Shown: positions 31,977-41,015 of the stretch, piece after piece | Numbering within the stretch: the stretch's first letter is position 1 | Layout of the letters: every line of letters starts with the position of its first letter | Assembly (NCBI RefSeq): GCF_900107455.1 | Contig: NZ_FNQB01000003.1 | Span: 1,054,001 to 1,118,000 of the forward strand | Direction of reading: 5' to 3' | DNA: 64,000 nucleotides | Origin: Asanoa ishikariensis | GTDB lineage: Bacteria > Actinomycetota > Actinomycetes > Mycobacteriales > Micromonosporaceae | Notes under the pieces: generated by a model | Seen by the model: the letters and a program-made list of their open reading frames with translations, nothing else | Database searches by the model: none | What the model was told of the DNA's origin: nothing | Translations under genes and position numbers: made by a program

Positions 31977-32459
31977 CTACAGGTCGTACCGGCGGCTCAG
32001 CCTGGCGCTCTTGAACTGGCCCGGGGTCACGCACGCCGGACACGGGCAGGGGCGCCGGCCGTGCGCGCCGGGCAGGTAGCGCCACCCCACGCCCTGCGGC
32101 ACGTCACGGATCCGGCGCACCTCGGCGACGGTGATAGAGCGGGGGACGAACACCTCCCAGCCGCGCGGATCGTCAAGCCCGCGTATGGCGGCCACCGCCT
32201 GGGCCGCGGTGAGCTGGCGTGGCTCGGCGTTGTAGTGCCCGACGGTCACGGGCTCGTCGTCCGGCAACCGCAGATGCACGGCGACGAGCACACCCGGATG
32301 CCACCGCCTTAGTTCGCGCACCCACTGGTAGGTGAAGGTGAACGACGGCAGCACCGGCATGCAATAGACGCCGCGCCGCGCGTGGCCGCGGGCCGCGATG
32401 CCCGAGCGCCGCACCCGCCGCGCCACGGCCGCGGTGGTGACGTGCACGAACTCGGCCAT
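31977..32459 (-). CDS. Hypothetical protein with possible ADP-ribosyltransferase-like N-terminus and Cys cluster
   Basis: 160 residues. The N-terminus reads FVHVTTAAVARRVRRSGIAARG..GVYCMPV, reminiscent of the H-T/S strand and GI/GVY segments of ART-fold proteins (KptA, DarT). The C-terminus has CPCPACVTPGQFKSARLSRR, a Cys cluster that could bind a metal. Both readings are tentative. It starts 3 nt after the lipoprotein gene stop, so the two are co-transcribed. Confidence 0.5.
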   Translation of the reverse strand: MAEFVHVTTAAVARRVRRSGIAARGHARRGVYCMPVLPSFTFTYQWVRELRRWHPGVLVAVHLRLPDDEPVTVGHYNAEPRQLTAAQAVAAIRGLDDPRGWEVFVPRSITVAEVRRIRDVPQGVGWRYLPGAHGRRPCPCPACVTPGQFKSARLSRRYDL

Positions 32460-32462
32460 GAC

Positions 32463-33188
32463 TCAGGTCTTCGGCCGAGTAGGTGCGGGCACGTCGTCGA
32501 AGTCGCTGAACGCCACGACCATCGGGTGCTCCGGGACGTCGAAGACGATCCCGGTGATCCGGCCGGCCGCGTCGAGGCTCACGGTGAGCGGGACCGTCTT
32601 GGCCCGCTCACCGAGCTTGCCGGTGAGCCGGGGATCCATCAGGCCGACGCCCGGGAACCCGGTGATGTCGATGATCCCCGTGTAAGTGCCGGGCGCGGTC
32701 TCCCGCACGTCCCGTACGCCGGCGAAGAGCTTCTCGCCGACGAGGAAGGCGCCGCCGGACACGTTACGCAGCAACGGTTCGGCCAGGGTGGCCGCAGGCA
32801 ATTCGTTCCACGGCGGTACAGGCATCTCCATGTTGTCGAACTCCGTGTACACCCGTCCCCAGCCCGCGACGCCGATCCGGACGTGGTCGGTGACCGAGGT
32901 GCCGGCGTCCTCCACGGTGAGCGACATCTTCATCGTCGTGCCCTGCGACGGCCGGTGCACCACGCCCTCAATGAACGACCGGTCGTCGCTGCCGAAGGTC
33001 TCCCGGTACGCGAAGCTGGTCCGCATCATCGTGGCGGCCGCACCGCGCACCTTGTCGAGCGCTTCCACCGAAGACTCGGCACCGGATCCAGCCTCCTGCC
33101 GCGGTGTCGGGCCGGGACCGTCCGCGCAGCCGCCCACGAATGCCACGGCGGCCGCCATAGTCACGATGAAACGCGCACGATGCCGCAC
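32463..33188 (-). CDS. LppX/LolA-like lipoprotein
   Basis: 241 residues with a lipoprotein signal peptide (lipobox VGGC, Cys21). A domain follows resembling the actinobacterial LppX/LprAFG or LolA-like half-barrel: long antiparallel strands (TTMKMSLTVEDAGTSVTDHV), a Pro/Trp-containing turn and a closing segment where the sequence gives RITGIVFDVPEHPMVVAFSDFDD. Such proteins carry or sense lipids at the cell surface. GTG 33188 follows a G-rich ribosome site. The 273 bp between this start and 33462 show no convincing gene. Confidence 0.7.
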   Translation of the reverse strand: MRHRARFIVTMAAAVAFVGGCADGPGPTPRQEAGSGAESSVEALDKVRGAAATMMRTSFAYRETFGSDDRSFIEGVVHRPSQGTTMKMSLTVEDAGTSVTDHVRIGVAGWGRVYTEFDNMEMPVPPWNELPAATLAEPLLRNVSGGAFLVGEKLFAGVRDVRETAPGTYTGIIDITGFPGVGLMDPRLTGKLGERAKTVPLTVSLDAAGRITGIVFDVPEHPMVVAFSDFDDVPAPTRPKT

Positions 33189-33461
33189 GAGACCCCCGTC
33201 GATCCAGGAAATTTGAAGATCACCTTAGCGGGAGCGTCCGTTGGCGGGACATCGAAAACCAGGTGGGAGGCGAGTCGCGCCGCGGCGTGGCGATCTCCAA
33301 TGGAGGCAGGGCAGCACCGCTGTCCGGCTGCGTGCGGAGCCACAACTCGCGCTCCTCGACGCGTACACGGTCGCGACACGCGATCGGACTGGCAGGTCGA
33401 CGAGCGCTGCACCTACCTGGCGCGGTTGCGAAAGGATCTGCGGCGGCGCGCCTGAAACACG

Positions 33462-34352
33462 TCAGGGGGTCAGGACCCACCGGCCGCGTTGACCACCGTC
33501 GCGTAGGGACTGGAAGGCCGGCGCGGCGTTCTCGAGCGACGTGGTGCCGGCTCGGCGGGCTTCCAGCGTTCCGTTCGCGGTGAGGGCGAGCAGGTCGCGC
33601 AGCCGGCGTCCGTCCGGGGCCACCACCCCTGACATGACCGTGATGCCGCGTTCGGGCTGCGGCTCCAGCCCGGGGACGACCCCTTCGTAATGGCCGTGGT
33701 GCCGGACCGTCCGCATGGCCGCGGCGCCCAGGAGTGCGGCGTCCAGCACCGCGTCGAAGTCGGCGGCGTCCGCCAGGCTCGTGATTGTCTCGGCGGCTCC
33801 GGCCCGGGTCAGGAAGGCGGCGTCCGAGGCGCGCGCCAGGCCCGTGACCTTCCAGCCGGCGAGGGCCGCGAGGGCCACCGCGTATCCGCCCAGTCCCCCG
33901 GCCGCGCCCGTGACCAGCAGGCTCCGGCCGCGCGGCGGTCCCAGGTGCGCGAGGAGTTGGTCGGCGGTCAGCGAGTTGAGCGGCACGGTGGCCGCGTCCA
34001 GCAGATCGATCCCCTCCGGTACGGGCGCCGCGTCAGCGGCGGGCACGATCACGTACTCGGCGGCTGTCCCGGCTACGGCGTGCGCGGCGAACGGGAAGGT
34101 CAGTGCCGCCACCGGCGTGCCCACGACGAGGTCGCCCACGTCCGGGGCCGCCAGGTCGACGATGCCGGCCACGTCCAGGCCCAGGCCGAGCGGTCCCTGG
34201 CCCGGGTCGTCGATGATGCGCAGGTCGGCCGCGTTGACCGCCGCTCCCACCATCCTGATGCGGATCTGCCCCGCGGCCGGTGAAGGGTCGGGCAGGTGCC
34301 CGATTCTGGTCTCGTTGCCGTCTTCGCGTCGGGTGACGGTTATCGCGCGCAT
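33462..34352 (-). CDS. Zinc-free MDR-type quinone/enone oxidoreductase
   Basis: 296 residues of the medium-chain dehydrogenase/reductase superfamily, quinone oxidoreductase-like. It has the N-terminal GroES-like domain (VGAAVNAADLRIIDD, LGLDVAGIV), then a Rossmann domain with SLLVTGAAGGLGGYAVALAALAGW for NADPH. The structural and catalytic zinc Cys residues of alcohol dehydrogenases are absent. ATG 34352, with AAGGCGAGG upstream, begins MRAITVTRR, typical for the family. It is divergent from a TetR gene with three operator copies between, so it is very likely induced by a reactive or electrophilic ligand of that repressor (inference). Confidence 0.85.
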   Translation of the reverse strand: MRAITVTRREDGNETRIGHLPDPSPAAGQIRIRMVGAAVNAADLRIIDDPGQGPLGLGLDVAGIVDLAAPDVGDLVVGTPVAALTFPFAAHAVAGTAAEYVIVPAADAAPVPEGIDLLDAATVPLNSLTADQLLAHLGPPRGRSLLVTGAAGGLGGYAVALAALAGWKVTGLARASDAAFLTRAGAAETITSLADAADFDAVLDAALLGAAAMRTVRHHGHYEGVVPGLEPQPERGITVMSGVVAPDGRRLRDLLALTANGTLEARRAGTTSLENAAPAFQSLRDGGQRGRWVLTP

Positions 34353-34385
34353 GGTCCTCGCCTTGCTTTCACTGGGGGTGGCTGG

Positions 34386-34454
34386 CGGAGCGGTGCTCCG
34401 GTAGTGTTCCAACGTACGGAGCAGTGCTCCGGACGACAACGGAGCAGTGCTCCG
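34386..34454. promoter_or_regulatory. Three tandem TetR-type operators (CGGAGCAGTGCTCCG)
   Basis: Fifteen-bp palindromes with GGAGCA/TGCTCC half-sites occur at 34386-34400 (centre variant CGG), 34417-34431 and 34440-34454, filling the promoter region between the oxidoreductase and tetR genes. The half-site GGAGCA is a common TetR-family recognition element in actinobacteria. Confidence 0.8.
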
Positions 34455-34489
34455 CATCTCTGTATCCGTCGCCACATGAAGGACCGAAC

Positions 34490-35011
34490 GTGCCTGACGC
34501 CGCCGCGACCCGCGGCCTGCTGCTGGACGCCGCGCGCGAGCTCGTCGCCGAACACGGCACGGCGACCTCGTTGCGCGAGATCGCTCGCCGGGCCGGCGTC
34601 GGGATCGGCACGCTGTACCGCCACTTCCCGAACCGTGAGGCGCTGCTCGACGCTCTGCTCCACGCCAACTTCGAGCGCCTGCAAGGGCGAGCAGCCACCC
34701 TGCTCGGCTCCCCCGACCCGGCCGACGCGCTGCTGACCTGGCTGGCGGAGCTGGCCAGTGGAGCGGCCACCTACGACGGCCTGCCAGAGTCGATCATGAG
34801 CGCCCTGGCGGACGAGAGCTCGCCGCTGTACGCGTCGTGCTCCCAGATGAAGACGGCGGCCGGCCTGCTCCTGCGACGCGCGCAGGAAGTCGGCCTCGTC
34901 CGGGCCGACGTGACCGTCGGCGACGCCGTCGCACTCGTGCTCGGGCTGGCCTGGTCGGGCGGACGAGCGGGCGAAGCTTCGGACCTGGCCGCCCGGCTAC
35001 TGACCCGCTGA
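34490..35011 (+). CDS. TetR-family transcriptional repressor
   Basis: 173 residues: an N-terminal HTH (LLLDAARELVAEHGTATSLREIARRAGVGIGTLYRHFPNREALLDALL) and a helical ligand-binding domain with WLAELASGAATYDGLPES and AVALVLGLAWSG. GTG 34490 has GAAGGA 6 nt upstream. It should repress itself and the divergent oxidoreductase through the three palindromes. After its stop, 35012-35245 contains no clear gene. Confidence 0.9.
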   Translation: MPDAAATRGLLLDAARELVAEHGTATSLREIARRAGVGIGTLYRHFPNREALLDALLHANFERLQGRAATLLGSPDPADALLTWLAELASGAATYDGLPESIMSALADESSPLYASCSQMKTAAGLLLRRAQEVGLVRADVTVGDAVALVLGLAWSGGRAGEASDLAARLLTR

Positions 35012-35245
35012 GCGGGCAGCCCGCACGGAGACGACCTCCCCCCGCAGGGGGTCAGCACGACCGTCGGCTCGGCGGGCCCGCGGCGACCGCGACGTCCAGC
35101 GGTTCCAGGTAGTCGAGGTGAACCGCGCGGGCGGCGCGAAATCGGCTCGCGCGCAGGTTCGGGGGCTCGGTATGGTCCGACCGCTGCGGCCGTGATGGCG
35201 GGGAGGTCGCAGCCGCAAGGCCCACAGTGGCTGGAGACCTAGGCA

Positions 35246-36511
35246 GTGGACCCGGTCAAGACGGCTAGTTCCAGCAACGGACCGGGAACGGGAAAGCAAC
35301 GCGGTGCCGGCCCGTTGAGTTACCCGCAGTTCAGGTGGGTGTGGGCCGGGGAATCGGTCGCGATCCTTGGTGACGTCAGCTTTCTGGTCGCGTTCTCGTG
35401 GCTGATCCTGGGCATCTCGGATGCCGCGACGCTCGGCGCTGTGCTGCTGACAGTGGGGATTCCGCGGGGCGTCCTCATGCTCGTCGGCGGTGTCTTCACC
35501 GACCGGTTCTCGCCTCGCACGGTGATGTTGGTTTCGCACCTCGCCCGCGGCCTGGCGGTGGCAGCCCTCACCGGGTTGTTCCTCACCGGAACCCTCGCCA
35601 TCTGGCACCTGTTCGCGATCGGGCTGGTCTTCGGCGTCGCGGACGCGTTCTTCTGGCCAGCCAGCGTGAGCATCATTCCCACCCTGGTGCCGCGCGAGCA
35701 GCTAGCCAGGGCCAACGCACTTGCCGCTTCTGCGGAGCAGGCCGCCCGGCTCGTCGGGCCGTTGCTCGGCGGCGCGCTGGTCTCGCTCGGCGGCTTGGGG
35801 TGGGTGTTCGGGCTCAACGTCTTCGCGATGTTCTTCGCCGCGGCGTCGCTGCTGGGCGTACGCGGGGCCAAGGCGCAAGACCAGGAGCAGCTGTCGGTGC
35901 GGGGCGTGCTGCGACAGATGCGGTCCGGCCTCGGTTTCGCCGCGCGCAGTGTGGAGACCCGGATCGTGGTCGCTCTGATCGCCGCCGCGACGCTTTCCTA
36001 CAGTGGGCTGTTCGCCGTCGGTCTGCCCGCGCTGGCAAAGAGTTTCGACTCCGGCGGCGCGTTCGTGCTCGGCATGATGTTGTCCGCATGGGGCCTGGGC
36101 CAGCTCGCGGGGACGCTTTCCGCGTCGTTCACCGGACTGCCGCGGCGATGGGGTGTGCTCATCATCGCCATGGCGTTCCTCGAGGGTGTCTCCTTCGCGG
36201 CGCTGGGCGTCGTGCCGAACTATCTGCTGGCGGACGCGCTGCTGGCACTGTTGGGCTTCGGCGTGGCCTACTCGACCGACGTCGCTCTTCCGACGTTCGT
36301 GCAGAGCACGACGCCACCGGAGATGCTGGGTCGGGTCAGCAGTATTCTCGAATTGCCCCGGGTGCTGCTGGAACCGGTGTCGGTGGCGATGATGGGCATC
36401 CTCGCAACGGGTGATGTCCGCTGGGCCTTCGTGGCCGCGGCGGTGCCGATGCTGTTGGTGTCGCTGACGTTGGCGTCCAGCCGGCGGGCTCGCGCCCTGC
36501 GCACCACCTGA
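35246..36511 (+). CDS. MFS transporter (drug/siderophore exporter type)
   Basis: 421 residues with 12 predicted helices. The MFS_3-type signature is visible: loop motif GGVFTDRFSPRTVMLVSHLARG between helices 2 and 3, and FWPASVSIIPTLVPREQLARANAL after helix 4, a block typical of enterobactin-exporter-like MFS proteins. The substrate is unknown. GTG 35246 follows GGAGA. It converges on recQ with 13 nt between stops. Confidence 0.85.
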   Translation: MDPVKTASSSNGPGTGKQRGAGPLSYPQFRWVWAGESVAILGDVSFLVAFSWLILGISDAATLGAVLLTVGIPRGVLMLVGGVFTDRFSPRTVMLVSHLARGLAVAALTGLFLTGTLAIWHLFAIGLVFGVADAFFWPASVSIIPTLVPREQLARANALAASAEQAARLVGPLLGGALVSLGGLGWVFGLNVFAMFFAAASLLGVRGAKAQDQEQLSVRGVLRQMRSGLGFAARSVETRIVVALIAAATLSYSGLFAVGLPALAKSFDSGGAFVLGMMLSAWGLGQLAGTLSASFTGLPRRWGVLIIAMAFLEGVSFAALGVVPNYLLADALLALLGFGVAYSTDVALPTFVQSTTPPEMLGRVSSILELPRVLLEPVSVAMMGILATGDVRWAFVAAAVPMLLVSLTLASSRRARALRTT

Positions 36512-36524
36512 CCGGGTTTCGGCC

Positions 36525-38174
36525 CTACTTTTCGACCGTCAGGATGCCGTTCTCCAGGACCGCCGGGGTCAGATGCCGATAGCCGACCGTGTCGAAGGCG
36601 ACCGTCAGCTCATGCTCGTCGCGCGACAGCAGCGTCCCCTCGCCCCACAGCTTGTGCCGGACCCGGGGCGCCGCCGGGTCGGGCTGGTGGCGGCGGCCGA
36701 CCTGTGCCTTGGAGGGTTGAGGCTTGACCGCCGCGGCCGCCTCGTCGTTGTCGCACGTACCGCACGGCGGGTCGTAGTGCTCGCCGAAGTAGCCCAGCAG
36801 CTCCGCGCGGCGGCAGCGGACCGTTTCCGCGAACTCGCGGGCCGCCTCGATCCGGGAGCGCAGGATCGACTGTTGGCGACCGCCCTCCTTGGACACCAGC
36901 GCGAACGTATCCGGTGGCAGGCGGTCCGGACGGACGACGCCGTCGCTGCCGTCCGGTTCCAGGAAGCCGAGGTCCTCGAGCTCCTGGATCACCCGCAGCA
37001 CCTGCTGACGGCTCACACCGCTGGCGTCGACCACCGCTTTGACCGCCACCCGGCCCGGTGCCGCCTCGATCGCGTCGATGACCGCGTGCACGGTGTCCGG
37101 CGAGATCCGGGACCGGGCCGCCAGCAGCCGCGGGATGCGGATGGTGCGCGGGTCGTAGACGACCACCGCGCGGGCCGGTTGGCCGTCGCGACCGGCCCGG
37201 CCGATCTCCTGGTAGTACTCGTCCAGGCTGCCGGGCACACCGGCGTGCACGACCGTGCGTACATCCGGCTTGTCGATGCCCATTCCGAACGCGCTCGTCG
37301 CCACCACGACGTCGAGCCGGCCGGCCAGGAAGTCGTCCTGCACCTGCGAGCGCCGGGCCGCCGGCAGACCGGCGTGGTACGGCGCGGCCCTATACGCGTC
37401 CAGATTCAGGCGGTCGGCGAGCGACTCGCAGCGCGCGTGGGTCAACGCGTACACCAGCGCCGGCGCGTCGTGGGCCAGCACCACCTCGACGGTGCGGTCG
37501 TCGATCGCGCGGTCCTCGGGCAGGTCGTGTCGCGTACGCCGGACCGCGAGGTGAATGTTGGGGCGGTCGAAGTCGGTGACCACGATCCGCGGCTCGCGCA
37601 TGTTCAGCTCACGGGTGATGTCGGCCTGCACCGGCGGCGCCGCGGTCGCGGTCAGTGCCAGCATCGGTGGGCTGCCGAGCGACTCGCACACCGACGGGAG
37701 CCGCAGGTACTCGGGCCGGAAGTCGCGTCCCCATTGGCTGATCAGGTGCGCCTCGTCCAGCGCGAACAGGGTGACCCCCGACAGCGCGGCGATCGCCTCC
37801 TCGTTGGCCAGTTGCTCGGGGCCGAGCATCACGAAGTCGATCTGCCCGGCGTGCAGACCCTCCAGGGCAGCGGTGCGGTCGGCCTTGTGAAGCGAGGAGT
37901 TCAGCACCACGGCCCGCACCGGCTCGCCGGAGGGCTTCTTGCGACGCGAGAGCGAGGCGACCTGGTCACGTTGCAGGGCGATCAGGGGCGACACCACCAC
38001 CGTGAGCCCGCCGAGCACCAAACCGCCCACCTGGTAGATGGCGCTCTTGCCGCTGCCCGTCGGCAGCACAGCCAGCGTGTCGCGCCCCGAGGTGATCGAC
38101 TCGGCGGCCGCGCGCTGGCCGGGCCGCAGGTCGAAGCCGAACACCGCGCGGGTGACTTGGTCGACTGCCTCCAT
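36525..38174 (-). CDS. recQ: RecQ-family ATP-dependent DNA helicase
   Basis: 549-residue 3'-5' helicase for DNA repair and recombination. It has motif I PTGSGKS, motif II as FALDEAHLISQWG, the aromatic-rich loop FRPEYLRL, motif V TSAFGMGIDKPDVR and motif VI QEIGRAGRDGQ. The RecQ-Ct zinc module is short (RRAELLGYFGEHY..PCGTCDN), and no HRDC domain is present; the C-terminus instead has a WGEGTLLS...VGYRHLTPAVL module seen in actinobacterial RecQ proteins. ATG 38174 is supported by a TAGCCT leaderless -10 box 7 nt upstream, which overlaps the end of the ramB gene. Confidence 0.9.
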   Translation of the reverse strand: MEAVDQVTRAVFGFDLRPGQRAAAESITSGRDTLAVLPTGSGKSAIYQVGGLVLGGLTVVVSPLIALQRDQVASLSRRKKPSGEPVRAVVLNSSLHKADRTAALEGLHAGQIDFVMLGPEQLANEEAIAALSGVTLFALDEAHLISQWGRDFRPEYLRLPSVCESLGSPPMLALTATAAPPVQADITRELNMREPRIVVTDFDRPNIHLAVRRTRHDLPEDRAIDDRTVEVVLAHDAPALVYALTHARCESLADRLNLDAYRAAPYHAGLPAARRSQVQDDFLAGRLDVVVATSAFGMGIDKPDVRTVVHAGVPGSLDEYYQEIGRAGRDGQPARAVVVYDPRTIRIPRLLAARSRISPDTVHAVIDAIEAAPGRVAVKAVVDASGVSRQQVLRVIQELEDLGFLEPDGSDGVVRPDRLPPDTFALVSKEGGRQQSILRSRIEAAREFAETVRCRRAELLGYFGEHYDPPCGTCDNDEAAAAVKPQPSKAQVGRRHQPDPAAPRVRHKLWGEGTLLSRDEHELTVAFDTVGYRHLTPAVLENGILTVEK

Positions 38175-38181
38175 CAAACCG

Positions 38182-38187
38182 AGGCTA
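38182..38187 (-). promoter_or_regulatory. Leaderless -10 box TAGCCT for recQ
   Basis: TAGCCT ends 7 nt before ATG 38174 and lies just past the ramB stop; it gives recQ its own start despite the 15-nt gap to ramB. Confidence 0.45.
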
Positions 38188-38189
38188 AC

Positions 38190-39578
38190 TCAGCCCATCA
38201 GGGGGTACGGGATGAACGTGCTGCGATTCTCGTCGAGATCGAGGCGCCGGCCGATCGGGGCCGCGGCCCGCTGCGGGCAGGTGAGCCGCTCGCAGGTCTT
38301 GCAGCCGGGGCCGATCGGGGTGGCGCCGTCGACGGCGTCGAGGTCCATGCCCGCGGAGTAGACCAGCCGGCCCGCGTGCCGGATCTCGCAGCCGAGCCCG
38401 ATCGCGAACGCCTTGCCCGGCTGCCCGTAGCCGGAGTGCTGGTGGATCACCGTGCGGGCGATCCACAGATAGCGCTGGCCGTCGGGCATCGCGGCGATCT
38501 GGGTGATCACGCGGCCGGGCGCGTTGAACGCCTCGTAGACGTTCCAGAGTGGACAGGTGCCGCCGGAGCGGGAGAACGGGAAGCCGGTCGCCGACTGGCG
38601 CTTGGACATGTTGCCGGCCCGGTCGACGCGGACGAACGAGAACGGCACCCCGCGCGCCTTGGGGCGCTGGAGCGTGGAGAGCCGGTGGCAGACGGTCTCC
38701 CAGCCCATCCCGAAGTGCTCGGTCAGCAGGCCGATGTCGTAGCGCATCCGCTCGGCCGTCGCGAGGAACACCTGATAGGGCAGGATCAGCGCGGCCGCGA
38801 AATAGTTGGCCAAACCGACCCGGGTCAGAATCTGCGTCTGTACGTCGTCGAACTTCTCTTCCTCGATGATTTCGTCGATGATATCGGCGCATTCCAGCAT
38901 GCCGATCTGGGCGCCCATCCGAATCGCCTGTTGACCTGGTCGCAATGACAGTGACAAATGCAACGTGCGGGTCTGGGGATGATAGCGGTGCAGGTCGCCA
39001 CCGAGCCGGTCGTGGTCGTCGCGGACGATCCGCACCCCGTGGCGGGTGGAGAGCCGGTCGCGCAACGCCTCGATGACCTCGCCGCGCCGGGCGCCGAGCC
39101 GGCCGGCCAGCTCTTCGGCCGCCTCGTCCAGCGCGGGCACGTAGTTCTGGCGGCGGTAGAAGAAGTCGCTGACCTGGTCGTGCGGGCTGCGCCCGGCGAC
39201 CAGGTCGCGGTCGCCGACCACCTCGGCGAGCTGTTCGTCGGTCTGTCGGTAGCGGCGGTAGAGGTCGATCACCGCCTCGGCCACGTCGGGCAGCTTGGTC
39301 GCTAGCTCGGTCAGGTCGTGCAGGCTGGCCCGGGTCGGCAGCGCCTCGCGCAGGTCGGCGACCAGCCGCGGCGTGTCGTGCGGCGCGAAGAAGGCCGGGT
39401 CGACGCCGAACACCTCGGTGATCCGCATCAGCACCGGCACGGTCAACGGCCGGGTGTCGTGCTCGATCTGGTTGAGGTAGCTCGGCGAGATGCCGAGCTG
39501 GCGGGCGAGATCGATCTGTGAGACGCCACGATCTTCCCGCAGCCGGCGCAGCCGTGCGCCCGCAAAAGTCTTAGCCAC
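38190..39578 (-). CDS. ramB: RamB-type regulator of acetate/glyoxylate metabolism
   Basis: 462-residue XRE-family regulator. The N-terminal HTH reads GVSQIDLARQLGISPSYLNQIEHDTRPL. A long helical middle follows, then the C-terminal short-chain fatty-acyl sensor-type domain ending in a Cys cluster (GCKTCERLTCPQR). This is the architecture of RamB, which controls aceA and aceB in corynebacteria and mycobacteria. GTG 39578 (VAKTFAGARLRRLRE) is chosen because GGAGG lies 8 nt upstream and homologues start this way; ATG 39596 is the longer option. It is divergent from aceA, sharing a repeat-rich 171-bp promoter region. Confidence 0.88.
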   Translation of the reverse strand: MAKTFAGARLRRLREDRGVSQIDLARQLGISPSYLNQIEHDTRPLTVPVLMRITEVFGVDPAFFAPHDTPRLVADLREALPTRASLHDLTELATKLPDVAEAVIDLYRRYRQTDEQLAEVVGDRDLVAGRSPHDQVSDFFYRRQNYVPALDEAAEELAGRLGARRGEVIEALRDRLSTRHGVRIVRDDHDRLGGDLHRYHPQTRTLHLSLSLRPGQQAIRMGAQIGMLECADIIDEIIEEEKFDDVQTQILTRVGLANYFAAALILPYQVFLATAERMRYDIGLLTEHFGMGWETVCHRLSTLQRPKARGVPFSFVRVDRAGNMSKRQSATGFPFSRSGGTCPLWNVYEAFNAPGRVITQIAAMPDGQRYLWIARTVIHQHSGYGQPGKAFAIGLGCEIRHAGRLVYSAGMDLDAVDGATPIGPGCKTCERLTCPQRAAAPIGRRLDLDENRSTFIPYPLMG

Positions 39579-39607
39579 GCGCCCCACCTCCACCATCTGT
39601 CGCGATG

Positions 39608-39643
39608 TTAGCACGCTGCTAAGTAGTCATTCGCAACTTAGCA
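39608..39643. promoter_or_regulatory. TTAGCA repeats, candidate RamB sites
   Basis: TTAGCACGCTGCTAA (39608-39622) is a perfect inverted repeat of TTAGCA. A further TTAGCA at 39638-39643 and a related TTCGCAA just before it complete the cluster between ramB and aceA. RamB boxes in corynebacteria resemble (A)AAGTTTGCAAA-type sequences, so these are plausible but not identical. Confidence 0.5.
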
Positions 39644-39749
39644 AAAAGGCCCTGAGGACTTTTCAACAATTGGCTCGTTGCGTATGTCGCGCGCTCATTT
39701 CACTCGTGCGACCGTGACCGCAGAGCCTTTTCGACTTAAGGAGTCGGCG

Positions 39750-41015
39750 ATGACCATTTCGGCGGAGCAGTTGCGGCAGGAGTGGGCGACCGCGCCGCGG
39801 TGGCGTGGCGTGGAGCGCACCTACAGCGCGGACGACGTGGTCCGGCTGCGCGGGGCGATCCAGGAAGAGCACACGCTGGCCCGCCGGGGCGCCGAACGAC
39901 TCTGGAGCCTGCTGCACGACGAGGACTACGTGCACGCGCTCGGCGCGCTGACCGGCAACCAGGCGGTGCAGATGGTGCGGGCGGGACTCAAGGCCATCTA
40001 CCTGTCCGGTTGGCAGGTCGCGGCCGACGCCAACCTGGCCGGCCAGACGTACCCGGACCAGAGCCTGTACCCCGCCAACTCGGTGCCCGCCGTGGTCCGC
40101 CGGATCAACAACGCGCTGCTGCGGGCCGCGCAGATCACGACGGCGGAAGGTAACACGGACGTCGAGTGGCTGGCGCCGATCGTGGCTGATGCCGAGGCCG
40201 GCTTCGGCGGCGTGCTGAACGCCTATGAGCTGATGTCCGCGATGATCACCGCGGGCGCGGCCGGCGTGCACTGGGAGGACCAGCTCGCGTCCGAGAAGAA
40301 GTGCGGCCACCTCGGCGGCAAGGTGCTCATCCCGACCGGCCACCACATCCGCACGCTGGAGGCGGCCCGACTCGCGGCCGACGTGGCCGGGGTGCCGAGC
40401 CTGATCGTGGCGCGCACCGACGCGCACGCCGCGAACCTGCTCACCACCGACATCGACGAGCGCGACCAGCGGTTCCTGACCGGTGAGCGCACCGCCGAGG
40501 GCTTCTACCGGGTGCACGCGGGCATCGAGCCGTGCATCGCGCGCGGCCTGGCGTACGCGCCGCACAGCGATCTGATCTGGATGGAGACCAGCACACCGGA
40601 CCTCGAGGAGGCGCGCTCGTTCGCGGAGGCGATCAAGCAGCGCTATCCCGACCAGTTGCTGGCCTACAACTGCTCGCCGTCGTTCAACTGGCGCAAGCAC
40701 CTCGACGACGCCACGATCGCCAAGTTCCAGCGGGAGCTGGGCCACATGGGGTACGCGTTCCAGTTCATCACCCTGGCCGGCTTCCACGCGCTCAACTACT
40801 CGATGTTCGACCTGGCCCGCGGCTACGCGGCCGACGGCATGCCGGCCTATGTGGAGCTTCAGGAGAAGGAGTTCGCCGCCGAGGAGCACGGCTACACCGC
40901 CGTCAAGCACCAGCGTGAGGTCGGCACCGGCTACTTCGACCTGATCAGCACGGTGCTCAACCCGACCGGCGAGACCACCGCCCTGCGCGGTTCGACCGAA
41001 GAGGAGCAGTTCTGA
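39750..41015 (+). CDS. aceA: Isocitrate lyase
   Basis: 421 residues. It cleaves isocitrate to glyoxylate and succinate in the glyoxylate shunt, allowing growth on acetate and fatty acids. The catalytic loop KKCGHLGGK contains Cys185. Substrate and Mg2+ motifs include [36 protein letters not shown] and [11 protein letters not shown], and YNCSPSFNW is conserved. AAGGAG precedes ATG 39750. It is co-translated with aceB (TGATG overlap). Control by divergently encoded RamB is likely. Confidence 0.97.
   Translation: MTISAEQLRQEWATAPRWRGVERTYSADDVVRLRGAIQEEHTLARRGAERLWSLLHDEDYVHALGALTGNQAVQMVRAGLKAIYLSGWQVAADANLAGQTYPDQSLYPANSVPAVVRRINNALLRAAQITTAEGNTDVEWLAPIVADAEAGFGGVLNAYELMSAMITAGAAGVHWEDQLASEKKCGHLGGKVLIPTGHHIRTLEAARLAADVAGVPSLIVARTDAHAANLLTTDIDERDQRFLTGERTAEGFYRVHAGIEPCIARGLAYAPHSDLIWMETSTPDLEEARSFAEAIKQRYPDQLLAYNCSPSFNWRKHLDDATIAKFQRELGHMGYAFQFITLAGFHALNYSMFDLARGYAADGMPAYVELQEKEFAAEEHGYTAVKHQREVGTGYFDLISTVLNPTGETTALRGSTEEEQF

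Noticed and set aside
33220-33455. Short open frames in the gap between the lipoprotein and the oxidoreductase
   Set aside because: Compositions are shadow-like in every frame; the plus-strand tail LARLRKDLRRR is too short to assign.
35012-35245. Minus-strand peptide RAARAVHLDYLEPLDVAVAAG
   Set aside because: Looks like a possible gene remnant but has no start, no length and no family; the evidence is too thin to annotate.
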